8,304 nucleotides of DNA from Candidatus Thioglobus vulcanius (GTDB lineage: Bacteria > Pseudomonadota > Gammaproteobacteria > PS1 > Pseudothioglobaceae): NCBI GenBank assembly GCA_910595855.1, contig CAJVCJ010000028.1, positions 1 through 8,304 on the forward strand, in the 5' to 3' direction. Numbering within the stretch: the stretch's first letter is position 1; each line of letters opens with the position of its first letter. Made by a program: the position numbers and the translations under genes. The notes under the pieces are model-generated. The model made no database searches. It saw only the letters and a list, made by a program, of their open reading frames with translations, and was not told where the DNA came from. Of this stretch, positions 1 through 6,159 are shown piece by piece.

Positions 1-159
1 TTAAACAACGAGATAGATGAAAAAGAGATGATTGAAAGATCAATTATTGCCACTCGTCAGCTCTGTAAGCGCCAGAGTACTTGGCTTAAAAATGAAGCTA
101 ATGGACTAAGACTTGAAAAAAGTGATGTGGAACAGTGTTTAAGATTTATTAATGAGTGA
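1..159 (+). CDS. miaA: tRNA dimethylallyltransferase MiaA, C-terminal end (5' truncated)
   Basis: The window opens inside this gene; only the last 52 codons and the TGA (157-159) are present, in frame from base 1. MiaA transfers a dimethylallyl group to N6 of A37 in tRNAs that read codons starting with U, the first step toward ms2i6A. The identifying stretch is ATRQLCKRQSTWLK at about residues 18-31 of the fragment. It matches the conserved ATRQLAKRQ-TWLR block near the MiaA C-terminus, where the arginine- and lysine-rich helix contacts tRNA. The catalytic N-terminal P-loop part lies outside the window. The gene converges on murD with 5 bases between the two stop codons and no obvious terminator. 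A short AT-rich palindrome at 163-178 lies just past the stop but is not followed directly by a T run. The fragment is short, but the motif is characteristic. Confidence 0.85.
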   Translation, partial: LNNEIDEKEMIERSIIATRQLCKRQSTWLKNEANGLRLEKSDVEQCLRFINE

Positions 160-164
160 TGATT

Positions 165-1466
165 CTAACTGCTTAGAACTGCCTTTTTAAAAGCCTTCCC
201 TCGGCATTCAAAATTATCAAACATGTCAAAACTTGCACAAGCTGGCGACAATAAGACAACACCATTATTGATCATGCCTTTAGCTAAAGACACTGCCTCT
301 GGCATATTTTCAGCATGAATGGTTTGCGCCTGATGAATACCCTTATCAAATTCCACAGCACTTTGACCAATCAATACAACAGCTAAAACATTTTGATCAA
401 TTAATTCAAATAATTCACTATAACTCTCATCTTTAGCAACGCCACCAGCGATCAGAACAATATTTTCATGTTTTTCTGTTAACGCCTTGATCGCAGTAAC
501 GGTTGACAAGGCATTAGTTGCTTTTGAATCATTATAAAATTCGACACCCTGTTGAAGGGCGATCCACTCTAAACGATGCTCTAAACCTTTAAAAGATTTA
601 ATGCACTCAGTCATGACTGAAATATCCAAACCAATTTGATCGCCTAATGTCAGTGCTGCTAATATATTAGCAATATTATGTTCGCCGATGAGTTGCATGT
701 CATCAACCCCCATTAACACGTCATCACCTTTGAGAAAATAACAACTCCCATGACAGGTTACCGTGCCAAAATCTTGGTCTGATTTAGGCATATCAAGGCC
801 AAAATGAATGGCTGAAGATTTTTTGGGGATTAAAGCCTCATCAATATTAATAACTAAATTTTGGCAGTATCGATACAAGCTTAATTTTGAAGCGGTATAG
901 TGCTCAAAGTTTTCATATCGATCTAAATGATCTGGTGTAATATTTAACACTACGCCTGTCAATAAATTTAAGTGCTTTGTATAGTCGAGTTGATAACTGG
1001 ATAATTCAACAACATATAGATCAATATCATCTTCTAGACAATCTAAAACAGGCTTGCCGATATTACCACCAATGGCTGTTTTCCTGCCAGTTGCACGCGC
1101 CATTTCACCTAACAATTGTGTCACGGTTGATTTACCATTAGATCCTGTTATACCTACAACAGGCGCCTGAACAACTCTAGAGAATAATTCAATATCACTG
1201 GTAATTTCGATATTTTTCTCACGCGCCCAAACAACAATGGATTCTTTTTGCGCAATACCAGGGGAAATGAAGATTTCATCAATCCCATCTAGCACTGAAA
1301 TATCCCAAGCTCCAGAACAAACCTCAACCGTCGGAAATTTTTCTGAAAATCTTGATGAGCGATCACTTTGTTGACGAGAGTCAGCCACTTTAAAAGGGAT
1401 TTCTTCTTGTGCTAAAAATCGAGCAATAGAAAAACCTGTCACTCCTAAACCTAAAACTAGTTTCAT
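165..1466 (-). CDS. murD: UDP-N-acetylmuramoyl-L-alanine--D-glutamate ligase MurD
   Basis: Cytoplasmic ATP-dependent Mur ligase that adds D-glutamate to UDP-MurNAc-L-Ala in peptidoglycan precursor synthesis. The protein has 433 residues, against 438 in E. coli. The N-terminal uridine-binding domain starts with the glycine-rich GLGVTG (6-11). The central ATPase domain has the P-loop ITGSNGKST (106-114) and the ELSSYQL segment with its conserved Glu154. HNIANILAA (263-271) and NDSKATN (312-318) lead into the C-terminal domain. LSPACASFD (406-414) and RG..F (422-426) complete the D-Glu and product site. All expected catalytic blocks are present. The ATG at 1466 is correct because GLGVTG follows within five residues, but no clear Shine-Dalgarno sequence precedes it. 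A TATACT box on the minus strand (1489-1484) could be its -10, giving a very short leader. Its neighbours are miaA (convergent) and a yccA-like gene (divergent), not the usual mraY/ftsW/murG cell-wall cluster. Confidence 0.97.
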   Translation of the reverse strand: MKLVLGLGVTGFSIARFLAQEEIPFKVADSRQQSDRSSRFSEKFPTVEVCSGAWDISVLDGIDEIFISPGIAQKESIVVWAREKNIEITSDIELFSRVVQAPVVGITGSNGKSTVTQLLGEMARATGRKTAIGGNIGKPVLDCLEDDIDLYVVELSSYQLDYTKHLNLLTGVVLNITPDHLDRYENFEHYTASKLSLYRYCQNLVINIDEALIPKKSSAIHFGLDMPKSDQDFGTVTCHGSCYFLKGDDVLMGVDDMQLIGEHNIANILAALTLGDQIGLDISVMTECIKSFKGLEHRLEWIALQQGVEFYNDSKATNALSTVTAIKALTEKHENIVLIAGGVAKDESYSELFELIDQNVLAVVLIGQSAVEFDKGIHQAQTIHAENMPEAVSLAKGMINNGVVLLSPACASFDMFDNFECRGKAFKKAVLSS

Positions 1467-1470
1467 GCTA

Positions 1471-1498
1471 TTGTTTTATATTCAGTATAAAATAAGAT
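1471..1498 (+). promoter_or_regulatory. Candidate sigma70 promoter for the yccA-rppH pair
   Basis: This lies in the 64-base gap between the divergent murD and yccA starts. A TTGTTT (-35 like, 1471-1476) and TAAGAT (-10 like, 1493-1498) are 16 bases apart, which puts transcription start near 1505. Both hexamers are imperfect. A promoter must exist in this gap for yccA, since murD reads the other way, but the exact boxes are a guess. On the opposite strand TATACT (1489-1484) could serve murD, so the two promoters would overlap. Confidence 0.35.
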
Positions 1499-1518
1499 CA
1501 TTTTACACGCTTAACCTT

Positions 1519-1524
1519 AAGGGA
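1519..1524 (+). promoter_or_regulatory. Ribosome binding site of yccA-like gene
   Basis: AAGGGA sits six bases upstream of the ATG at 1531. It fixes the start of the yccA-like gene at that ATG. Confidence 0.7.
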
Positions 1525-1530
1525 TAAAAT

Positions 1531-2199
1531 ATGAACACATTTTCAACAACAACAACAATAAGCAACATCCAAGTTAAGAATAAAGTTTTGTCAGACACAA
1601 TGAAGCTTTTATCTTACACATTGATTTTTGGTGGCTTAGCCTCATGGTTTTCAGTTGCATCAGGTGCTGGATTTGGATCAGCTATGGTTAGTTCAATCGC
1701 TGCCATCGCTATCATTTGGTTTGTTCTTCCTAAAACTCAAAACAGCAATAAAGGTATTTTGACTGCCTTTGCAATTGCCGGCTTACTTGGCTTTTCAATT
1801 GGCCCAATGTTGTCACATTATCTTGCCATGCCAAACGGTGCAGATTTAGTCATTCAAGCAATGACTGGCACTGGTGTTGCATTTTTTGCGATTAGTTTCT
1901 ATGCTCAAAATAGCAAAAAAGATTTTAGCTTTTTAAATGGTATGATTTTTTTCGCAATGATTGCGGTTATCGTTTTGTCATTGCTTAACTTCTTCTTTCT
2001 TGAATCATCAGCATTCGGCTTATTAATGTCATTTGCTATCGTATTGATTATGGGTGCATTCATGTTGAGCCAAATGTCAGCTATTATCAATGGTGGCGAA
2101 ACTAATTACATCTCTGCAACGGTTGGTTTATATCTTGCACTTCACAACATGTTTACTAGCCTACTTCATTTGTTAGGTGCATTTTCTAACGACGACTAA
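1531..2199 (+). CDS. yccA: Bax inhibitor-1/YccA family inner-membrane protein
   Basis: A 222-residue very hydrophobic protein with about seven membrane helices (roughly 24-43, 47-66, 76-98, 104-125, 133-156, 160-183 and 194-217). It has a short polar N-terminus and no cleavable signal peptide. The family signature near the C-terminus is GGETNYISATVGLYLALHN (188-206), matching GGETNYI-ATVSLY in E. coli YccA. The IGPMLSHYL loop (90-98) and KKDFSFLNGM (129-138) also fit YccA, which has 219 residues. E. coli YccA binds the FtsH protease and modulates degradation of jammed SecY; other family members are pH-gated calcium leaks. Function here is inferred from family only. In a from-memory alignment, the two aspartates that gate the Bacillus homologue YetJ fall at Gln181 and Ala203. 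The gene heads a probable two-gene unit with rppH, 20 bases downstream. Confidence 0.88.
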   Translation: MNTFSTTTTISNIQVKNKVLSDTMKLLSYTLIFGGLASWFSVASGAGFGSAMVSSIAAIAIIWFVLPKTQNSNKGILTAFAIAGLLGFSIGPMLSHYLAMPNGADLVIQAMTGTGVAFFAISFYAQNSKKDFSFLNGMIFFAMIAVIVLSLLNFFFLESSAFGLLMSFAIVLIMGAFMLSQMSAIINGGETNYISATVGLYLALHNMFTSLLHLLGAFSNDD

Positions 2200-2219
2200 C
2201 ACACTGCCAATTTATTGTT

Positions 2220-2768
2220 ATGATCGATAGAGAGGGGTATCGCGCAAATGTTGGCATTGTTATTACTAATGACAAGCAACAGGTGCTATTAGCCAAACGC
2301 TATAAGCAAGACTCTTGGCAATTGCCGCAAGGTGGCATTGACCAAGGAGAAAGTGATCTAGATGCTCTTTTTCGTGAACTTAATGAAGAGGTTGGATTAG
2401 AGATTCATGACGTTAGTGTGCTTGCAAAAACACCTAAATGGCTACGCTACGATTTACCTGATTGCCATATCAGGCGCTCTCAAAAGCCAACTTGCGTTGG
2501 ACAGAAGCAAATTTGGTTTTTACTTCGCCTTACTTCAAGTGAAGATAGTATCAAACTTGATACACACTCTGATATTGAATTTGACGATTGGGCTTGGGTG
2601 GATTACTGGAATCCTATTGAAGAGGTTATTGACTTTAAAAAGCCAATCTATGAAGATATGCTAAAAGCCTTAGCACCGGTTTTATTTAACAACCAGCACA
2701 AAATCCCAGCTCACTATTCACGCCCATTAAAGTGTAGTGCCATTGTTTTAAACAAAGACCAACTCTAA
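2220..2768 (+). CDS. rppH: RNA 5'-pyrophosphohydrolase RppH (Nudix hydrolase)
   Basis: Nudix enzyme that removes pyrophosphate from the 5' end of triphosphorylated mRNA and so licenses RNase E decay. It has 182 residues, against 176 in E. coli. The start MIDREGYRANVGIVI is diagnostic for RppH (E. coli MIDDDGYRPNVGIVI) and fixes the ATG. The Nudix box is complete: Gly38, Glu44, then REL-N-EE-VGL at 52-60, with metal-binding glutamates 53, 56 and 57. W33QLPQGG and the later CVGQKQIWFLL (92-102) are also RppH-specific blocks. The C-terminal tail (about 160-182) is poorly conserved, as usual. The spacer from the yccA-like gene is 20 bases with no visible Shine-Dalgarno sequence or promoter, so it is probably co-transcribed with that gene. 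Cytoplasmic; a dinucleoside polyphosphatase side activity is known in the family. Confidence 0.96.
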   Translation: MIDREGYRANVGIVITNDKQQVLLAKRYKQDSWQLPQGGIDQGESDLDALFRELNEEVGLEIHDVSVLAKTPKWLRYDLPDCHIRRSQKPTCVGQKQIWFLLRLTSSEDSIKLDTHSDIEFDDWAWVDYWNPIEEVIDFKKPIYEDMLKALAPVLFNNQHKIPAHYSRPLKCSAIVLNKDQL

Positions 2769-2779
2769 AGCAAAATAAA

Positions 2780-2796
2780 AGCGCTAGAACAGCGCT
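2780..2796. repeat. AGCGCT-5-AGCGCT repeat/dyad upstream of hom
   Basis: AGCGCT occurs at 2780-2785 and again at 2791-2796, separated by AGAAC. AGCGCT is its own reverse complement, so the pair is both a direct repeat with an 11-base period and an inverted repeat able to form a 6-bp hairpin with a 5-base loop. No T run follows, so an intrinsic terminator for rppH is unlikely. It lies about 20 bases upstream of the hom -10 box, where an activator or repressor site would fall. Function unknown. Confidence 0.45.
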
Positions 2797-2813
2797 AACT
2801 GTTACTATCGACT

Positions 2814-2822
2814 TGGTATAAT
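2814..2822 (+). promoter_or_regulatory. Extended -10 promoter for the hom-thrC-cysM operon
   Basis: TGG directly followed by TATAAT (2817-2822) gives a consensus extended -10 element. No good -35 hexamer is present at 16-18 bases upstream, which extended -10 promoters tolerate. Transcription would start near 2829, leaving a leader of about 30 bases, too short to encode a threonine attenuation peptide. Confidence 0.6.
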
Positions 2823-2845
2823 TCCACCCTATTAAGCATTTTTTT

Positions 2846-2850
2846 AAGGA
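2846..2850 (+). promoter_or_regulatory. Ribosome binding site of hom
   Basis: AAGGA lies nine bases before the GTG at 2860 and supports that GTG as the hom start. The next residues encode the nucleotide-binding glycine motif, so no later start is possible. Confidence 0.7.
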
Positions 2851-2859
2851 TTTATTTAC

Positions 2860-4137
2860 GTGAATATTGGAATTTTAGGCCTGGGTACAGTTGGTGGTGG
2901 TGTTGTTAACGTTTTAAACAACAATAAAAGTGAGATTTTTGCACGCACAGGTGAGCAAATCAACATCACTCATGGCGCTGTTAAAAGTATATCTGAGCCA
3001 AGAATATGTGAAGATGGCAATATCAACATTACTGAAGATGCTTTTAGCGTTGCTAACAATCCTGATGTCGATGTTGTTTTGGAGCTTATTGGTGGCACAA
3101 CCATTGCTAAAGATTTAGTAATTACCGCTATTAACAACAACAAGCACGTCATTACCGCCAATAAAGCATTAATTGCCACTCATGGCAATGAGCTACTAAC
3201 GCTAGCCAAACAAAAAAATGTACATTTGTTATTTGAAGCAGCGGTTGCTGGTGGTATTCCAATTTTAAAATCATTAGAGCAAGGCCTTAGTGCCAACAAG
3301 ATTGAGCTTGTGGCCGGAATTATCAATGGCACAGGTAACTTTATCTTGACTGAAATGCGTGATAAAGGCAGAGATTTTACTGATGTCTTGAAAGAAGCTC
3401 AAGCATTAGGCTACGCCGAAGCTGACCCTACTTTTGATGTTGAAGGCATTGATGCTGCACACAAGCTTGCCATTCTTGCGTCAATTGCCTATGGCTGTGA
3501 ATTACAAATGGATAAAGTATCTACCGAAGGTATTAGTGATATTAGCGGTGAAGATGTTAGCTTCGCAACAGAGCTAAATTATTCAATTAAGCACCTAGGT
3601 ATTGCTAAAAAAGTTAACGGCGAATTACAAATGCGCGTGCACCCTACTTTAATTCCAAAAACACAATTACTAGCCAATGTTGATGGTGTGATGAATGCAG
3701 TACTTGTCAAAGGCAATGCGGTTGGTCCAACTTTATATTATGGTGCTGGTGCTGGTGCTGAAGCTACAGCAAGTGCTGTTATTGCAGATTTAGTTGACAT
3801 CATCAAAGGTACAGTTAGTCATGATGTATTTGGCTGGAAACAACTAATTGAAATCCCGAGTTGCAATCCTGGTAATGTTGAAAGCGTATTTTATTTACGC
3901 CTACTAGCAGCAGATAAACCTGGTGTGCTAGCCGATATTACCGCTATACTTGCCAAACACAACATTAGCGTAGAGTCAGTTATTCAAAAGCAAATTGATC
4001 AACAAAACAATGCTCACATTGCTATTATCACTAACAGCGTTAAAACAGCCGATCTACAAGCTGCTACTACAGAAATCCAAACCCATGAATTTATCCAAGA
4101 CACGATTAAAATTATTCATGTTGAAAACCTTGACTAA
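2860..4137 (+). CDS. hom: Homoserine dehydrogenase (monofunctional, with C-terminal ACT domain)
   Basis: Reduces aspartate 4-semialdehyde to homoserine with NAD(P)H, the branch point toward threonine and methionine. It has 425 residues and lacks an aspartokinase domain, unlike E. coli ThrA. The Rossmann fold begins at once with GLGTVG (7-12). TANKALIATHG (99-109) carries the conserved Lys102. EAAVAGGIP (126-134), INGTGNF (155-161) and GYAEADPTFDVEGIDAAHK (184-202) form the substrate site, with the catalytic pair Asp198 and Lys202. An ACT domain spans about 344-423 (FYLRLLAADKPGVLADI) and normally gives threonine feedback inhibition. The GTG start is preceded by AAGGA. It is the first gene of the operon, 12 bases from thrC. 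A TGG-TATAAT promoter lies just upstream. Confidence 0.97.
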   Translation: MNIGILGLGTVGGGVVNVLNNNKSEIFARTGEQINITHGAVKSISEPRICEDGNINITEDAFSVANNPDVDVVLELIGGTTIAKDLVITAINNNKHVITANKALIATHGNELLTLAKQKNVHLLFEAAVAGGIPILKSLEQGLSANKIELVAGIINGTGNFILTEMRDKGRDFTDVLKEAQALGYAEADPTFDVEGIDAAHKLAILASIAYGCELQMDKVSTEGISDISGEDVSFATELNYSIKHLGIAKKVNGELQMRVHPTLIPKTQLLANVDGVMNAVLVKGNAVGPTLYYGAGAGAEATASAVIADLVDIIKGTVSHDVFGWKQLIEIPSCNPGNVESVFYLRLLAADKPGVLADITAILAKHNISVESVIQKQIDQQNNAHIAIITNSVKTADLQAATTEIQTHEFIQDTIKIIHVENLD

Positions 4138-4141
4138 GGAG
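4136..4141 (+). promoter_or_regulatory. Ribosome binding site of thrC, overlapping the hom stop
   Basis: AAGGAG overlaps the TAA of hom (4135-4137) and stands eight bases before the thrC ATG. This arrangement indicates co-transcription and probable translational coupling of hom and thrC. Confidence 0.75.
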
Positions 4142-4149
4142 AAAATACA

Positions 4150-5214
4150 ATGAGATACACAGGCCTAATTGAAAAATACCGCGACAGACTTCCAGTTGAT
4201 AGTTCAACTAAATTAATCAGCCTTGGCGAAGGTAATACACCTCTAATTCGACTAGAAAACATTCCCGCTCTATTGGGTAAAAATATTGATATTTACATTA
4301 AATACGAAGGCCTAAATCCGACCGGTTCTTTTAAAGATCGTGGCATGACTATGGCGGTTACCAAAGCGGTTGAAGCAGGCTCTAAAGCAATTATTTGCGC
4401 TTCAACTGGCAATACTTCTGCCGCAGCAGCTGCATATGCAGCTAGAGCTGGAATTAAAGCCTTTGTACTTATTCCTGAAGGTAAGATTGCCCTTGGTAAG
4501 TTAGCTCAAGCGATGATTCATGGTGCGGTAATTATTCAAATCAAGGGTAACTTTGATGATGGTATGCGTTTAGTTAAAGAGGTTGCAGATCATGCGCCAG
4601 TTTCTATTGTTAACTCAATCAATCCATATCGCTTACAAGGTCAAAAGACAGCTGCATTTGAAATTATTGAGGAATTAGGCGTGGCACCTGATTACCATTG
4701 CCTACCAGTGGGCAACGCTGGAAATATTTCCGCCCACTGGATGGGTTACAAAGAGTACTTTGACGATGGTATAGCTACTACAAAACCAAAAATGGTAGGC
4801 TATCAAGCGGCTGGTGCAGCTCCTTTTGTTAAAGGAGAAATGATTGATGACCCTGAAACTATAGCAACAGCTATTCGAATTGGCCATCCACAAAGTTGGG
4901 ACTTGGCTCACGCAGTTGAAAAAGAATCTAATGGCTGGTTTGACTCATTAACAGATGAAGAAATTTTAGCGGCGCAAAAATTACTCACAGAACAAGAGGG
5001 TATTTTTTGTGAGCCAGCATCAGCAACATCACTTGCAGGTGCTATGCGTGATATTAAAAATGGAAAAATCGCCGAAGGCTCTACAATAGTTTGTACACTA
5101 ACAGGTCACGGCCTTAAAGATCCGGATACTGCTATTTCACAATGCACAGATGCAATGATTAACATTAATCCTGTGATGAGTGAAGTAAGAGATGCTATTT
5201 TAAATAACATGTAA
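4150..5214 (+). CDS. thrC: Threonine synthase, short form
   Basis: PLP-dependent lyase that converts O-phospho-L-homoserine to L-threonine and phosphate. The PLP lysine is Lys62 in GSFKDRGM (59-66). STGNTSAA (85-92) is the asparagine loop that contacts the cofactor. GNAGN (188-192) binds the PLP phosphate, and TGHGLKD (318-324) holds the pyridine-nitrogen contact. At 354 residues it is the short form typical of Bacillus and Actinobacteria, about 75 residues shorter than the E. coli enzyme (428), and it lacks the long form's extra N-terminal segment. Blocks such as GYQAAGAAP (217-225) and ETIATAIRIG (236-245) also fit the short class. It follows hom by 12 bases with a strong AAGGAG. The homoserine kinase that would supply its substrate is not nearby. 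Confidence 0.96.
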   Translation: MRYTGLIEKYRDRLPVDSSTKLISLGEGNTPLIRLENIPALLGKNIDIYIKYEGLNPTGSFKDRGMTMAVTKAVEAGSKAIICASTGNTSAAAAAYAARAGIKAFVLIPEGKIALGKLAQAMIHGAVIIQIKGNFDDGMRLVKEVADHAPVSIVNSINPYRLQGQKTAAFEIIEELGVAPDYHCLPVGNAGNISAHWMGYKEYFDDGIATTKPKMVGYQAAGAAPFVKGEMIDDPETIATAIRIGHPQSWDLAHAVEKESNGWFDSLTDEEILAAQKLLTEQEGIFCEPASATSLAGAMRDIKNGKIAEGSTIVCTLTGHGLKDPDTAISQCTDAMININPVMSEVRDAILNNM

Positions 5215-5216
5215 TT

Positions 5217-5246
5217 TTTATCACTAAGCTTCTACTTAGTGATAAA
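5217..5246. promoter_or_regulatory. Perfect 12-bp inverted repeat between thrC and cysM
   Basis: TTTATCACTAAG (5217-5228), a 6-base loop and CTTAGTGATAAA (5235-5246) form a perfect dyad starting two bases after the thrC stop. As RNA it is a stable stem, but neither strand has a T run after it, so it does not look like a rho-independent terminator. It could slow 3'-to-5' decay of the hom-thrC message, mark an RNase cut, or act as a DNA operator for cysM. The cysM ribosome binding site lies just outside it and stays free. Confidence 0.7.
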
Positions 5247-5252
5247 TCTAAC

Positions 5253-5258
5253 AAGGGG
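5253..5258 (+). promoter_or_regulatory. Ribosome binding site that sets the cysM start
   Basis: AAGGGG lies four bases before the ATG at 5263. An in-frame GTG at 5239 would add eight residues, but it falls inside the inverted repeat and has no ribosome binding site, so the ATG is preferred. Confidence 0.7.
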
Positions 5259-5262
5259 ATTT

Positions 5263-6156
5263 ATGTCATACCTAACTATCGACCAAACCATTGGCAATAC
5301 TCCTTTAGTTGAACTACAGCGCCTAAATCCAAATCCATCAAATACCATTCTATTAAAACTAGAGGGTAATAATCCAGCAGGATCGGTTAAGGATCGCGCC
5401 GCTTTTAATATGATCAATCAAGCACAAGCTCGTGGTGATATTAAGCCTGGTGATACACTAATTGAAGCAACTAGTGGCAATACCGGTATTGCTCTGGCAA
5501 TGGTTGCTGCCATTAAGGGTTATAAAATAACTTTGATTATGCCTGAAAATTTATCGCAAGAGCGTCGCGATGCGATGACTGCTTACGGAGCAGAATTATT
5601 ACTAGTCACTGAGCAAGCAGGCATGGAGGGTGCTCGAGATTTAGCTGATAAACTAGAGGCGGATGGCAAAGGCTTACAATTAGACCAGTTTTCCAATCAA
5701 GATAACTCCGGCGCCCATGTCAATACTACCGCTGAAGAAATCTGGCGGGATACCCAGGGAAAGATCACTCATTTTGTCTCTGCGATGGGTACAACAGGCA
5801 CTATCATGGGGGTTTCTAACTCACTTAAAAGTAAGAATACTGATGTGCAAATTATTGGCGTCCAACCGGAAGATGGCGCTCAAATTGCAGGCATTCGTCG
5901 TTGGACTAAGGAATATCTACCTAAAATTTTTGATGCCTCAAGAGTTGATTCTATGATGGACGTATCACAAGCTTCGGCCGAACAAACCACGCGTGATTTA
6001 GCCACTAAAGAGGGTATATTTGCCGGTGTATCGAGCGGTGGCGCCGTCTCAGCAGCACTCGAGCTATCCAAGCGAGTAAACAATGCTACTATTGTTACCA
6101 TTGTTTGTGATCGAGGAGATCGCTACCTATCAACCGGCCTATTTAACGCTACATAA
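5263..6156 (+). CDS. cysM: Cysteine synthase B, O-acetylserine sulfhydrylase CysM
   Basis: PLP enzyme making cysteine from O-acetyl-L-serine and sulfide. The B isozyme can also use thiosulfate, giving S-sulfocysteine. It has 297 residues from the ATG at 5263. The PLP lysine is Lys43 in AGSVKDRAA (39-47). TSGNTG (70-75) is the substrate loop, GTTGT (176-180) binds the PLP phosphate, and SSGGA is at 257-261. Two features separate it from CysK: GIRRW at 210-214 and CDRGDRYLSTG at 282-292, equivalent to the Arg210/Trp212/Cys280 set described for E. coli CysM. Start choice rests on AAGGGG at 5253 and on homologues that begin a few residues before QTIGNTPLV. It lies 48 bases after thrC, with a perfect hairpin between, and three bases before the CLC gene. 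In a sulfur oxidiser, thiosulfate use would be sensible, but that is inference. Confidence 0.96.
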   Translation: MSYLTIDQTIGNTPLVELQRLNPNPSNTILLKLEGNNPAGSVKDRAAFNMINQAQARGDIKPGDTLIEATSGNTGIALAMVAAIKGYKITLIMPENLSQERRDAMTAYGAELLLVTEQAGMEGARDLADKLEADGKGLQLDQFSNQDNSGAHVNTTAEEIWRDTQGKITHFVSAMGTTGTIMGVSNSLKSKNTDVQIIGVQPEDGAQIAGIRRWTKEYLPKIFDASRVDSMMDVSQASAEQTTRDLATKEGIFAGVSSGGAVSAALELSKRVNNATIVTIVCDRGDRYLSTGLFNAT

Positions 6157-6159
6157 ATC

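Noticed and set aside
163..178. TTCTAA-CTGC-TTAGAA palindrome at the miaA/murD junction as a terminator
   Set aside because: The stem is only six mostly AT pairs and the T run comes several bases later; it also lies within the murD coding end.
1905..2090. Antisense open frame across the yccA-like gene
   Set aside because: Low-complexity Ile/Lys/Asn-rich translation, no ribosome binding site, opposite a clear gene; a shadow frame. The same applies to antisense frames at 2970-3179, 4702-4911 and 5880-6101.
2780..2796. AGCGCT hairpin as the rppH terminator
   Set aside because: No T run follows the stem; the nearest run of T (from 2839) is over 40 bases away and next to the hom ribosome binding site.
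2823..2859. Threonine attenuator or riboswitch ahead of hom
   Set aside because: The likely leader is about 30 bases and holds no Thr/Ile codon-rich peptide or terminator hairpin.
3742..3759. Three tandem GGTGCT units inside hom
   Set aside because: They encode the Gly-Ala run that is a normal conserved part of homoserine dehydrogenase; not a separate repeat element.
5239..5262. GTG at 5239 as the cysM start, adding eight residues
   Set aside because: It lies inside the dyad and has no ribosome binding site, while the ATG at 5263 has AAGGGG and fits CysM homologues.
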